64,000 nt of DNA from an uncultured Flavobacteriaceae bacterium (GTDB taxonomy: Bacteria; Bacteroidota; Bacteroidia; Flavobacteriales; Flavobacteriaceae), in the NCBI GenBank assembly GCA_947493175.1, contig CANLQD010000004.1, positions 1 through 64,000 on the forward strand, read 5' to 3'. The notes beneath the pieces are model-generated. The model saw nothing but the letters and a program-made list of their open reading frames with translations. It did no database searches and was not told the origin of the DNA. The translations under genes and the position numbers were made by a program. Below, one piece after another: positions 17,914 to 28,402 of this stretch (the first letter of the stretch is position 1; each line of letters starts with the position of its first letter).

Positions 17914-20900
17914 TGGAGGTGAAAGCCTTGTTTTTAATGGCTGCCTGATAATCGGAAGGTGTTTTCCCAAAAGTTTCCTTAAAACTTTTCATAAAATAGG
18001 TGGGAGTCGAAAAGCCTACTGAATAGGCTATTTCACTGATGGTGATATCGGAATCTTCGAGCAATCGCCTAGCCTGTCGTAGGCGTTGAGAGCGGATGAA
18101 GGCAGATGTAGAGAGTCCCGTATAAGCCATTAACTTACGATGCAATTGCATACGACTCATATTCGCTTTATTGCTGAATGTAGAGGCATTGAAGGAGGGA
18201 TCGTAAAGATGATCGTCCAAGATTTGCTGTACCTTTTTGAAAAAAAGCTCGTCGGCCGAGCTAACAACGATATTCTTAGGTTTAAGTACCAATTCCTGAC
18301 TATAACGCGTACGTAAGGCCCTGCGTAACGAAATCAGGTTTTCCATTCGTTTTTCAAGAAGCTGAATTTGAAAGGGCTTGGCGACAAAATCATCGGCGCC
18401 CGAATCAAGTCCTTTAAGTTCCATTTCTTGGGAGTCATTGGCTGTTAGAAGTATAATGGGGATATGCGAGGTTCTTTCATCGGCCCGTAACCGGTTGCAA
18501 AGTTGAATGCCGTTCATGATGGGCATTCGAATGTCGGAAACAACAATATCGGGTACTTGTTCCAAAGCAATGTCCAGACCTACCTGACCGTTTTCGGCTT
18601 CCAACACTTGATAACTTGTTCGGAACGATTGCTCGATGAACGCACGTATTTCGGCATGATCTTCTACCACTAACAAAATGGGGGTTTCCCCTTTGTTTAC
18701 TGTAGTTTTTTCCAAGGCAATGGGCTGATGATCTCGTGCTGCCGCTATTGTTTGGGAACAGTGATGATCGGAGCTATCTGTTTCTGCCAAAGCATCCCGC
18801 TGAATTGGAAGGATGATCTTGAAAGAGATTTTGTCTTTTTCCTCAAAAGAGACTTCGATGTTGCCTTCATAGAAAGCCACCAATTCCTTGACCAGGGAAA
18901 GCCCTACCCCGATACCTTCCGTAAATTCATCTCTTTGATAAAATCGTTCAAAAAGCTTTTCGGGATTTTCCAAACTATTTTTATGAACCGTATTTTCGAC
19001 CTTGATCAAAACAGTGTCTTCCCAAGCTTTTAGATAAAAACCGCAAAAACCTTTCTCCGGGGAATGCTTAAATGCATTTGATAAGAGGTTGGTCACAATT
19101 TTTTCTAATATATCTTCATCATACCAGACCCTGCCTGTTGGGTCGATGCGAATATCATAATGCATTTGTTTTAACAAGGCTTGATATTCGAACGATTTTG
19201 AGAGCATATGTAAAAACAGCCCTAAATCAGCTTTTTGAAGGGTCTTTTTTAGTTTGCCTTCTTCCAGTTTCGATAGCTGTAGCAGTTGATTGACCAAAGA
19301 TGTCATCCGATGGGCATTTCGTTTTACCATGCTAAGGTTCGTGTACGCCATGTCCGATAAATTGCCATTAGTGAGCTGTTGGTCAATGGGGCCCGATATA
19401 AGACTTAGGGGGGTTTTAAACTCATGGGCGATATTAGTGTATAACTTGGATCGGAAATCATGTAGTTTTTGAAGTCGAACCGTTTCGTCCTCTTTTAACT
19501 GAAGGTTTAGTTCCATGGTCCACCTCCATTTTAAATACCGATAAATTCCATAGCATGCCATGAACAATAACAATGCATATACCGATTTGGCCAAAGTACT
19601 TAGATACCAAGGGGGAGCGATGTAAATTTTTAATTGGGAAATAGCGCTGTCTGTTGAACGCCCATCGTACAGCGCCCGGACCTTTAAAAAATGATTTCCG
19701 TATGGAATATTGGTGAAATAGGCAGTCTGTAGATCGGTGGTTTTCCAGATATCGTTGTCCAGAGCGTAGCTATACTGTACTTTCTCCGGATGCAAAAAAT
19801 CCAGAGCAGAAAAACGTACCGAAAAGTCGTTCTGATTCGCTTTAAGGGACACTTCTTCTGTAAAGGGTATTTGGCTTGCATGATAGATTTCCTCCCCGGT
19901 TTCTGATTGCACATTAAACCCTGTGATAATAGGGGTGTTGCTCGCTTTTTTGGTAGTGTATTTGTCAAGGTCGATTTGTTGAACGCCCTCATCGGTACCA
20001 AAGTACAATTTACGTTCGGGACCATCGAAAAACCCTGAGCCATACAGAAAGGCATTGGATATTAGACCGTCACTTTCGGTAAAGTGCTGCAGACAGTTTT
20101 CCCCTGAACGGTATACATAAATTCCATTGTTAATGGTGGTTATCCATAAGTTGTGCTGGTCATCGGATCTAAGCGTCATGATTTTTTTATCGAAAAGCGC
20201 TCCTTGGTAGTACAATCGTTCAAAATCGTCGGTACTTTCTTGGTATTTGACGATACCAATGTCTGAGCCAAACCATAAATTACCCTCCATATCTTCCTCT
20301 AAGGTCACCAAAATATTACTAGATAGCGACCGACGGTTTTCTTTTTGGCACCTATAATTTTTTATTTGAGAACTTATGGCATCCAATTCCATGGAAGATA
20401 TCCCGTCGATTCGATAGATACCATAGGCTGCGGTTATAATCCAAAGACGATCTTTTGCATCGATGTGTATCTTTGTTGTCTTGGCTTCCCCATTTTCCGA
20501 TTCATTTTTTAGTTTGATATATTTTAAAAGTTGGTCGTTTTCATCATACACGGCGATACCCTTCCAGGTACCTACCCATAGCCGCTTGTTCCGATCGCGC
20601 ACCATGCCCAGGGCGGTAAGGCGCCCATTCTCAAGAGGGATAGGAATTTCCTTGACCGTTTCCCCGGTCAGCTTGTATATGACAGGCCCGTCAGAACCTA
20701 CATAGATGACATTCTCTTCGGCAAGAATAGACATCACAGGGTTGTCGATGAGCCGTTGAATGGAGTCCTGATGCCGTACCTCAAAAAGACCCTCGACACC
20801 TCCGACATAGAGCGTGCCGTTACGTTTGGTAATACGTCGGGCATGTATGTCCAAATTTCCTGAACCAAAGGCGCTGTGATATTTCTTTTCTTTGAAAAGT

Positions 20901-21828
20901 CCCTTGGGAGTGCCAATCCAAAGGTTTTGTTGTTGGTCTACAAAAAAGCTTTCAATGCCCTTATCCAATAATACAGAATCAATTTCGATTGGGGTAAGGT
21001 TCATATGATCCGGCCCGAAACGGTAGATGGAAGCCTTATTTCCAAGATAATAATTTCCTTGGCTATCGCTAGTTATACGTGTAAAAGTCTTCTGAACAGG
21101 AAGTTCTTTCTGAACAGCCCCATTTTCATATAAGACCAGAGTGTTCTCAAGACCGACCAGTAATCCTTTGTTTGGAATGTATTCTAGGAGCCCTATTTGC
21201 GAATCAAAGGTAAATTGATGTTGCAGTCGCTCCTCTCTGAGGTGATAAGAGTACAATTCCCTTTTTGCTTTTACCAGCCAAACAATACCATTATTTACCG
21301 CTAAATGACTATTGAACCCTCCAAGGCCCAGATTCCTAGCAGCATTGGTGTGGATGTTGAAAAGAGTATATCCCTCATCGGAAACACTTATAACATGATT
21401 TTCATTAACCGGCTTAATATTGGAAACATGATTGCCCTTATATGAATTGGTAGCGTCCGTTGAAAAATTAACGAACTCCATATTTCTGGGCGAAAACTTG
21501 GTAATACCCCCACCATAAGTGGCCAACCAATAGTTTTGATCGGAATCGTGGCGATGTCCTTGATCCAATTGGCCGCTATCGATTTAGGATTCTCCGGGGA
21601 GTTTCTGAATAGTTGATATTCATAGCCGTCATAACGATACAGCCCATCTTGGGTGCCTATCCAAATAAATCCCTTTGGGTCTTGAACAATGGCGGATATC
21701 CATTCGTTCGACAGTCCCATTTCTATGGCGTTAAGACGTACTTGCTGTTCTTGGGAAAGACAAAAAGAAGCATACAAAAAAGTAATAACTAAGCAAATCG
21801 TAGACCTCATACGCTGCGTTCTTTTCAA
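17897..21828 (-). pseudogene. Hybrid two-component system regulator (periplasmic propeller, kinase, receiver, AraC) interrupted by a frameshift
   Basis: The N-terminal frame (ATG at 21828, signal peptide MKRTQRMRSTICLVITFL) reads through the first propeller blade to NWIKDIA. The rest of the protein continues in the next frame as HDSDQNYWLATYGGGITKF. The switch point is near 21548-21553, where the minus strand reads GCCAC; one extra base (GCCCAC) would restore the frame. The whole span is 3932 bases, one short of 1311 codons. Domains after the break are reg_prop propeller blades, a Y_Y_Y domain, one membrane helix, HisKA (HEFKTPLSLISGP), HATPase, a receiver (VVSDIRMPIMNG) and an AraC helix-turn-helix. 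Such proteins usually control glycan-use genes. It may be a real pseudogene or a sequencing error. Confidence 0.82.
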
Positions 21829-22098
21829 GGGACGAGCCGAATCAAACTATGTCGAAAGCTTCAAAAAATGACATAGTACCGTTTCTATTCGCCGAGAAAA
21901 TTCATTTTGGCAATACAAAAGATACGGATCATCCCTTTTAAGTGAATCTTTTTCTTATAAATGGTACCGAAGATCGTATCGATGGCACTTTTCGGTTGTG
22001 ACAAATACATTTTTAGGTCAAAAACTGACGCGTTACGGCCAAGATTCCATTTTTTGACCGATATTCATGGTGTTAATCAATAACGAACCAATTTACAA

Positions 22099-22992
22099 GT
22101 GGATATAGGCCTCCTTTCGGTTAGTATGAATGTGTATTCTACAAAGAGAATCGCGGAAGAGGCAGAAAAACTAGGCCACTATATCGAATTGATCGACCAC
22201 ACAAAATGTTCTGTGAAACTGGGATCTGATACCCCGCGTATTTTCTTAAGGGAAGAAGATATTACAGATGAATTTGATGCCGTGATTCCACGTATCGGGG
22301 CAAAAGTAACCCGACATGGTGTTGCCATAGTAAAGCAATTTGAAATGAACGGCGTATTCAGTACTGCACGATCGTTAAGCATTGCCCGAGCACGCAACAA
22401 GGTCAGAACGCTCCAGATCATGGCTAGAAAAGGTATTCCCATTCCGGAAACCTTATTTTCTATCAATCCCGACAACATAAAACAGCAAATTGAAATTCTT
22501 GGAGGAGCTCCGGTCATCATTAAAATACAGGAAGGTACGCAAGGTTTAGGGGTTATTTTGGCAGAAACCAAAAAGTCGGCGAAATCGATCATAGATACCT
22601 TCTATAAAATGGATACGAGTATTCTAATGCAAGAATACATTGCCGAAAGTAACGGTGAGGATATACGTATCATCGTAGTGGGCAATAAGGTTGTGGCCAG
22701 TATGAAACGAACCAGTGATGTCGAAGAGTTCCGTTCCAATGTGCATAGGGGAGGAACCACCGAAGCCATCAAACCTTCCGCAAAGGAGCAATACATCGCT
22801 CTGAATGCGGCAAAACATTTGGGATTGGGAGTTGCAGGTGTAGATTTGATACGCTCCAAAAAAGGCCCTTTGTTGTTAGAGGTCAACGCCTCCCCGGGCT
22901 TGCAAGGTATTGAAGCGGCCACAGGGATCAATGTGGCAAAGGAAATTGTCCTATTTGTGGAACGCAATGGGAAAAGACGAAGGAGACGATGA
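22099..22992 (+). CDS. rimK: RimK-like ATP-grasp ligase
   Basis: This 297-residue ATP-grasp enzyme resembles RimK, which adds glutamate residues to the C-terminus of ribosomal protein S6. It starts with GTG at 22099 (MDIGLLSVSMNVYSTKRI), which aligns with the normal RimK N-terminus, and an in-frame stop lies just upstream. ATP-grasp features are ARARNKVRTLQIMARKGIPI, the ATP-binding strand PVIIKIQEGTQGLGVIL, EDIRIIVVGNKVVASM, and the metal-binding end LLLEVNASPGLQGIE. It is followed 46 bp later by an AspA/AstE-type gene; this pairing is common and suggests a joint role in peptide or glutamate modification. Confidence 0.9.
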   Translation: MDIGLLSVSMNVYSTKRIAEEAEKLGHYIELIDHTKCSVKLGSDTPRIFLREEDITDEFDAVIPRIGAKVTRHGVAIVKQFEMNGVFSTARSLSIARARNKVRTLQIMARKGIPIPETLFSINPDNIKQQIEILGGAPVIIKIQEGTQGLGVILAETKKSAKSIIDTFYKMDTSILMQEYIAESNGEDIRIIVVGNKVVASMKRTSDVEEFRSNVHRGGTTEAIKPSAKEQYIALNAAKHLGLGVAGVDLIRSKKGPLLLEVNASPGLQGIEAATGINVAKEIVLFVERNGKRRRRR

Positions 22993-23038
22993 AAGTACAA
23001 GTTCAGAATAAATGAGTTCAGTGTTATTTTGCATTTAA

Positions 23039-23998
23039 ATGGAGCAAAACAAAAATATTATCATCGGTGGCGAGACCGTAGCGCCGGGCGAAGATCAATT
23101 ACTGAAAATAAGTATTGATCGTTTGCCCACAGGTACTTTGATCGATATTCCTGTCTATGTATTCAATGCTAAAAGACCTGGACCAACCTTATTGGTACAG
23201 GCTGGGCTCCATGGTGACGAGATCAATGGTATCGAAATTGTACGGCGTATGTTACAGGAAAAGCGTTTTCAGGTCAATAAGGGCGCTTTAATCGCAGTGC
23301 CGATACTAAATATTTTTGGGTTTATTCACTTTTCACGGGATGTTCCCGATGGAAAGGATGTAAACCGCAGTTTCCCGGGAACTAGGTCGGGCTCCATGGC
23401 AAGCCGGATCGCTTACCACTACGTATCGGAAATCATGCACCAGGTCGATTATGGTATTGATTTACACACTGGAGGAGGTCAACGGCATAATTTCCCGCAA
23501 ATAAGATATACCGAAGAAGATATAGAAAGCAAAAAGCTAGCAGAAGTTTTCAACGCACCTTTTTCATTTTCCTCCAGGCTGATCAAAGGTTCTTTTCGCA
23601 ACGCCGCCTTTAAAATGAGAAAGCCCACGATTGTTTTTGAGGCTGGCGAAAGCATGCGTTTTGACGACTATGCCATCTTGGAAGGCATGCAAGGGGTTCT
23701 GAACGTTATGAAACATTTGGGCATGATTGCGAGCGTTGAACCCATGTATTTAGAGCGCTTCAATACGATTCATCTTTCGCAACGAAAATGGTTAAGGGCA
23801 CCAACTGCGGGAATGTTCATCCCGAAAGTGACCAACGGTAGCGAGATTCGAAAAGGACAGCAAATGGGCCTTATTGCAGATACATACGCCAAACGCAGTA
23901 AAACAATTAAGGCTCCTTTCGATGGTCATGTCTTCTGCATCAACCATCAAGCGGTGGTGAATCAAGGCGAAGCACTGTTTCATGTAGGTGCCCAATAA
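23039..23998 (+). CDS. Succinylglutamate desuccinylase/aspartoacylase-family metallopeptidase
   Basis: This 319-residue protein belongs to the M14-like AstE/AspA family. Zinc ligands are in LVQAGLHGDEINGIE (His and Glu) and in YGIDLHTGGGQRHNFPQ (His). The catalytic Glu is probably in PTIVFEAGESMRFDD. The C-terminal part (GMFIPKVTNGSEIRKGQQMG, then APFDGHVFCIN) looks like a small barrel-sandwich domain, as in related proteins. Pairing with the RimK-like ligase suggests that one enzyme adds and the other removes an amino-acid or acyl group. The true substrate is unknown. Confidence 0.88.
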   Translation: MEQNKNIIIGGETVAPGEDQLLKISIDRLPTGTLIDIPVYVFNAKRPGPTLLVQAGLHGDEINGIEIVRRMLQEKRFQVNKGALIAVPILNIFGFIHFSRDVPDGKDVNRSFPGTRSGSMASRIAYHYVSEIMHQVDYGIDLHTGGGQRHNFPQIRYTEEDIESKKLAEVFNAPFSFSSRLIKGSFRNAAFKMRKPTIVFEAGESMRFDDYAILEGMQGVLNVMKHLGMIASVEPMYLERFNTIHLSQRKWLRAPTAGMFIPKVTNGSEIRKGQQMGLIADTYAKRSKTIKAPFDGHVFCINHQAVVNQGEALFHVGAQ

Positions 23999-24072
23999 GA
24001 TGGTTACCTAGTTACGATGAAACGCCTATACGTAATTAGCACTAAGGGCGTTATCAGTTAAACCCATACAGA

Positions 24073-24441
24073 ATGTTAGACCGTTGGAAGTTACTTAGCT
24101 ATACCACTCGATTCTCAATTGTTGCGAGTAGTATCATGTTCGCTTTAAGCTTTTTGGGAATGGGTATTACAGGGGCACTACTATATTTCGTTGTTTTCTT
24201 CGCGCTTGGTGAACACCCTCATTTTGATACATGGCATGGCGATTGGGTATGGCCCGCGATGTTGCTCGTAAGTTTTGTGTTTCCGCTTGGATTTATCTTT
24301 GGCGGACTCACCTGGCATTATCTGAAAAGACAAATAGCCTCTACAATAGTGCTGCGTATCATTTATGCTCTTATTTTATGGCTATGGGCCGCTTTTTTAT
24401 GGTATATAACGATTCAAATGAACTTACATTATATGGATTAA
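24073..24441 (+). CDS. Small integral membrane protein, unknown function
   Basis: This 122-residue protein has three strongly hydrophobic segments (about 15-45, 57-80 and 93-117), ending in LWYITIQMNLHYMD. There is no family motif I can name. It follows the RimK/AspA pair by 74 bp on the same strand, so it may be in the same transcript. Codon use is in line with neighbours, and the start MLDRWKLLSYTTRFSIVAS is a sensible membrane-protein N-terminus. Confidence 0.6.
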   Translation: MLDRWKLLSYTTRFSIVASSIMFALSFLGMGITGALLYFVVFFALGEHPHFDTWHGDWVWPAMLLVSFVFPLGFIFGGLTWHYLKRQIASTIVLRIIYALILWLWAAFLWYITIQMNLHYMD

Positions 24442-24580
24442 TATGACAAAACGGCATCAAGTAACCGACCGATTGGTTTGTTCGTGTGCAAATAGTTGGT
24501 TTTGAGTAACGAAAGCGGGTTTTCGACGATATTTTAGGTCATTAAAACGACGCTTATCTTTAAGAAGGGTATAGTAGCGA

Positions 24581-24614
24581 ATATCAAAACCGACCAAAGC
24601 GTCGGTTTTGATAT
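24581..24614. repeat. Perfect 14-bp inverted repeat (hairpin)
   Basis: ATATCAAAACCGAC (24581-24594) and GTCGGTTTTGATAT (24601-24614) are perfect complements around a six-base loop CAAAGC. It lies in the 292-bp gap between the small membrane protein gene and the minus-strand gene at 24734. No run of T follows on either strand, so it is not a classical terminator. It may be an operator, an RNA structure, or the end of a lost element. Confidence 0.6.
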
Positions 24615-24733
24615 GAAGCGGGAGTCTATTAAAAAACACCTCAAAGGTTCAAATTATGACGTGAAAACTGACAAGGAGCGACGCTCCACAGCTTCAATGA
24701 AGAAAAAACGGCATCTTCATAAATCGTGTAATT

Positions 24734-25159
24734 CTAAGCAAGTTGCTTTTCGCCTTTGATTTTTTCTATACTCCAGGCAATGGCTTCTTCCAAATCGGTA
24801 AATTGGCGAATGGAGTTTTTAAAAAACATACGCTCCATCACAAGGCTTGCAAAACTACCTTTGGTATTTCCCACAACAGAATAGAAGCCAAGCTGGTGTC
24901 TATTTTTGTAAAACTTGATCCAATCGGTGGGTACTACATAGTAATTGTTAATTCGATTAGAGATGTAGGCAATCGGTCGGTCTTTCCCAAAAATTTGATG
25001 AGCAACGCGCACCGCCTTTTCGGCCATACTCCAATCAAATACGACCCCCTCTTTCATTTCTGAAATGACAAGGCCATCAAAATAATAGAAAACACCGAAT
25101 TCAAATTCCCAAGCTTCCTTTATATTTTTAAAGAAGTTCAAGTCCTTTACACGTTTCAT
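24734..25159 (-). CDS. Conserved flavobacterial protein, possibly SpoIIAA/STAS-like
   Basis: This 141-residue soluble protein has no signal peptide. The pattern of strands and helices (FGVFYYFDGLVISEMKEGVV, AYISNRINNYYVVPTDWIKF, GFYSVVGNTKGSFASLVMER, FTDLEEAIAWSIEKI) resembles SpoIIAA-like/STAS-type domains that are common in Bacteroidota as single-domain proteins. That is a fold-level guess. It stands alone between two non-coding gaps, transcribed leftwards. Confidence 0.55.
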   Translation of the reverse strand: MKRVKDLNFFKNIKEAWEFEFGVFYYFDGLVISEMKEGVVFDWSMAEKAVRVAHQIFGKDRPIAYISNRINNYYVVPTDWIKFYKNRHQLGFYSVVGNTKGSFASLVMERMFFKNSIRQFTDLEEAIAWSIEKIKGEKQLA

Positions 25160-25283
25160 GTTAATTGGTATGTGGAGTTTTAGACCTTAAATATACTGTG
25201 TATTCTTGATTTTTTAGTGTAAGTAAATTGAACTTGCAACTGTCATAGTTTCTGTAGGTTTTTAAGAATCAATTACCTAATAG

Positions 25284-26627
25284 TCATCCGTTTAGAATCT
25301 TGGTTTTTTCGTTATTGAATTCTTCTGCGGTTAAGATTCCGGCATCTAAAAGTTCCTTTAGATCGAGCAATGCCTTTTTCTTGTCGACTATGGTACCTTC
25401 AGTTTTTGTCGATGTTTGTTTTGAGGGTCTTGGTTTCGATGTTGGTGAGGAGCCACCCTTTGTTGCAACGATCAGTTCCGTTATCTCATTGAATCCTTTT
25501 ATGTTCGAATAATCGACTGCCAACTGTTCTTTGGCATTTACTACCGCTACGTCAGCGCCCTGTTCCAACAGGTGTTTTACGACATCCTTTTTACCGTTGG
25601 CAGCTGCGTAGTGCAATGGCGTATTGCCACTTTCATCTTGTACATTGATTTCCGCTCCTTGCTCTAAAAGTAACTTTACCATGCTCATATGCCCACTTTT
25701 TGTAGCTACATGTAGCAAGCTTTCCCCTCCGAGGTTATTGGAAACATTCAATGTATACCCTGCTGTTACCGAGATATCGTTGGCGCTCTCTACCCAATCT
25801 AAATACGAACTCATACTGCTTTCGTTCCCACTTACAGGTTTCCCGTAGTTTACATCGACGCCATGGTCTAAAAATAGTTGTACGATATCCTTTTGGTTGG
25901 CAGAACAAGCGTACCAGATGGGAGAGAGCCCATTTTGACTTGACACCAACATGTCGGCACCTTTGTCAGCCAATAGTTTTATAAGCATTTTATGACCACT
26001 GTAACAGGCCAGCAGTAATGCCGTTTCTCCTGCGTGGTTTGCATAATTGATATCTGAGCCATGTTCCAACAACAGTTCCACCATTGGGATATTTTTGGAA
26101 CGCACGGCATACAGTAATGGGGTATTACCCTGTTTATCCGTAGCAGTGATATCAGCCTCGTTCTCGAGCAGTAGTTGTACCAAGGCCTTGTTTCGATAGC
26201 CAGATGCAACCAACAAAGGCGTTAACGCCTCGTTGTTCTCGTTATCGACCTCCATACCCTGCACCAATAATTTTTTGGCAACTTCGGTTTGACCGTTTAC
26301 CGCACAGAGATGTAGAAGGCTGTTTCCTTTATAATCCCTGATATCGGTTCGAGCGCCTTGTTCAAGAAGGTAAAGGGCGGTTTGTTTTTGTTTTTGCAGG
26401 CACGCAAAATAAAAGGGGGTTTCCCCAGCATGGTCTTCATAATCCAGTTCGGCTCCTTCTTCGATTAAGATCTTACAAATATCCAAGTAGCCCCGATGAG
26501 CTGCATAATGTAGGGCAGTTCTTCCTTTTTCATCGGTATAGGCAACCTCTACTTCTTTGTTCTTGAGCAGTATCTCAGCTATTTTTCGTTTGCCACCCTC
26601 ACAGGCAGTAATAAAAGACATGGACAT
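25284..26627 (-). CDS. Ankyrin-repeat protein with a C-terminal SHOCT-like motif
   Basis: This 447-residue protein consists of about a dozen ankyrin repeats of 33 residues (for example GRTALHYAAHRGYLDICKIL and GNTPLHYAAANGKKDVVKHL), from near residue 5 to 385. The repeats are broken once around residues 245-285 by a non-repeat insert. After a Ser/Thr/Lys-rich linker, the last 35 residues (KKALLDLKELLDAGILTAEE) match the SHOCT domain, a short helical motif often at protein ends. No signal peptide is seen, so it is likely cytoplasmic and binds proteins. It is 18 bp downstream of a second ankyrin gene. Confidence 0.9.
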   Translation of the reverse strand: MSMSFITACEGGKRKIAEILLKNKEVEVAYTDEKGRTALHYAAHRGYLDICKILIEEGAELDYEDHAGETPFYFACLQKQKQTALYLLEQGARTDIRDYKGNSLLHLCAVNGQTEVAKKLLVQGMEVDNENNEALTPLLVASGYRNKALVQLLLENEADITATDKQGNTPLLYAVRSKNIPMVELLLEHGSDINYANHAGETALLLACYSGHKMLIKLLADKGADMLVSSQNGLSPIWYACSANQKDIVQLFLDHGVDVNYGKPVSGNESSMSSYLDWVESANDISVTAGYTLNVSNNLGGESLLHVATKSGHMSMVKLLLEQGAEINVQDESGNTPLHYAAANGKKDVVKHLLEQGADVAVVNAKEQLAVDYSNIKGFNEITELIVATKGGSSPTSKPRPSKQTSTKTEGTIVDKKKALLDLKELLDAGILTAEEFNNEKTKILNG

Positions 26628-26645
26628 AGTTGGTGTTTTTTAAGA

Positions 26646-27818
26646 TTATTGATGGGAAAGCAAAAGCTCAACTGTTTTTGTTTTCAGATTATCATCGGCG
26701 GCAAGCATCATGGGTGTTTTCTCCTCATTGTTGGTAATACTGGGATCTGCCCCCGATTTCAACAACAGCTTCACCATACGATATATTTCTTTGGCACGCT
26801 TTTCTTCATGCAAGGTATACCTGTTGCAAACTTTATGTAAAAGGGTATTGCCCAGATTGTCTTGGCGATTCATATCGAGCTGCCCCGAATCGATGACGAC
26901 TTGTAAGAGTTCAGCTGGTTTTTCGGCCAACACATCAATAGTCGTTACCTCTTGTTGACGATTGGTACTTGTTTGATAGAGGTCGGCCCCATCCTCTAAA
27001 ATTAGTTGTAATAGCTTTGAATCTCCATCGTTGTTGCCAGACATCATTCGAACGGCTTCGTACAACAGAGATTCCCCACTACTATTTAATTGATCGAATT
27101 GGGGTGTACCGTATGCACGCATTATTTCGTACTTATCGGCTCCGCCACCTTGGGAGGTAGCTAAGAAAAAGGGCGAATTGCCGTCTTTGTCCTGTGCATT
27201 GGCATCGGCCCCGTTTTCCATCAACCATTTAATGTATTCGTTCTTATGGGACTCCACAGCTAGATGTAAAGGGGTCTTTCGCGCAATATTGGGTTTGTCG
27301 ATATCCAAGCCTTCCTCATAGAAGAATTGAAGGTACAGCAAACCTTTGTCATACGCTCGCACGTATTTTTTAACAATTTGATGGATAAGGTTTTCTTCGG
27401 ATCGGTTAATAATGTTTAGGTCGCAACCGCCGGTAACCAGTGCTTTGATAAGCTCAATATCCATTTCTTTCTCAATGGCCATACTCAATAGCGACTGGCC
27501 TTCGAGTTCATCGTTGAGACTCTCAATCTTAGGTAGAAAGGCCTCCAAAAATGATATGGAATCAGCGTCGTTAGGCAGGTTTTTTACCATACTGTCGAAA
27601 AAGCTTCTATTAAAGCTGTCATATTCATAGATATCGGTTTCGATTGTACCATTTTCAATGAACAGATCTACGATTTCAAAGGCTTTTTCACGAATGATTT
27701 TGTCGAAAATGGAGGTTCGTTGGTACTCTTTTATATCATCTGGTAAGGTTTTCCCGTTTATAAGAAGTGTCTTTGCAGTGTCAAAATCTTCTGACTGTAA
27801 TGCTTGTTGAAGGGTCAT
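26646..27818 (-). CDS. Ankyrin-repeat protein
   Basis: This 390-residue ankyrin protein begins MTLQQALQSEDFDTAKTLLI. It has clear repeats such as RKTPLHLAVESHKNEYIKWL, DGNSPFFLATSQGGGADKYE and LGNTLLHKVCNRYTLHEEKR, with several more degenerate ones. Repeats at the N-terminus are looser than those of the neighbouring ankyrin protein, so this is not a recent duplicate. The gene forms a two-gene operon with the ankyrin-SHOCT gene. It probably acts as a scaffold; no partner is evident. Confidence 0.87.
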   Translation of the reverse strand: MTLQQALQSEDFDTAKTLLINGKTLPDDIKEYQRTSIFDKIIREKAFEIVDLFIENGTIETDIYEYDSFNRSFFDSMVKNLPNDADSISFLEAFLPKIESLNDELEGQSLLSMAIEKEMDIELIKALVTGGCDLNIINRSEENLIHQIVKKYVRAYDKGLLYLQFFYEEGLDIDKPNIARKTPLHLAVESHKNEYIKWLMENGADANAQDKDGNSPFFLATSQGGGADKYEIMRAYGTPQFDQLNSSGESLLYEAVRMMSGNNDGDSKLLQLILEDGADLYQTSTNRQQEVTTIDVLAEKPAELLQVVIDSGQLDMNRQDNLGNTLLHKVCNRYTLHEEKRAKEIYRMVKLLLKSGADPSITNNEEKTPMMLAADDNLKTKTVELLLSHQ

Positions 27819-27987
27819 GTGTCGTTTTTATAGTACTACGATTATTCTAACAAACGCAAAAAGAGTGATAGTAGTGTTTTGTTTAATTGGAATTCAAAAT
27901 TCCTTAAAAAAACAAAAGCCGTAAACCCGTGCAAAAGGGAAAGAGAGACCCCTGAAAACGGGGGCTTGTTTGACGTGCCGATGGCAG

Positions 27988-28380
27988 TTATTTTTTTTCC
28001 ATATTCCCTAACTGTATCGAAAGGGCCTTGGTCGATAATTGCACTTCAATAAGGGAGAGCAATAAGGATACCATCAGGAAAACAAGGCTGATTCCGAAAA
28101 CGATATTGGCAAATACCCTCATTTCTACGTAAATCAAGAACATTGTAACAGCGGATAGCAAAAAGCTAATAATAGCCGTCGCTTGCATGTTTTTGATAAT
28201 CCCCAAACGCTTTCGCAGTTGTTGAACCTGTAGTCCTACCGAAGTCGATTCGGTTTCCTGGTATTTTTGATGTAGTTGTCGAATCAAGGCTGCGATGGCC
28301 AAATATCGGGCATTATAGGCCAACATGGTTAAGGAGATGGCCGGAAAGAGTAAGGCCGGAATGCTAAGGGTAAGTTCCAT
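27988..28380 (-). CDS. DUF2721-family membrane protein
   Basis: This 130-residue protein has three hydrophobic segments (about 5-25, 68-88 and 91-113) and the family-typical start LSIPALLFPAISLTMLAYNARYLAIAALI, followed by a charged helix with RQLHQKY and VQQLRKRLGIIKNMQ. DUF2721 proteins are small membrane proteins of unknown function. It is 22 bp downstream of the YCF48-like gene, so it can be the last gene of that operon. Confidence 0.8.
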   Translation of the reverse strand: MELTLSIPALLFPAISLTMLAYNARYLAIAALIRQLHQKYQETESTSVGLQVQQLRKRLGIIKNMQATAIISFLLSAVTMFLIYVEMRVFANIVFGISLVFLMVSLLLSLIEVQLSTKALSIQLGNMEKK

Positions 28381-28402
28381 GAGTGATTAGGTCTTTAAAG
28401 GT

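Noticed and set aside
16910..21828. Polysaccharide utilisation locus
   Set aside because: Although a hybrid two-component regulator is present, no SusC/SusD pair or glycoside hydrolase is found nearby.
24457..24639. 60-codon minus-strand frame
   Set aside because: It spans the perfect 14-bp hairpin and ends in non-coding sequence; no family features.
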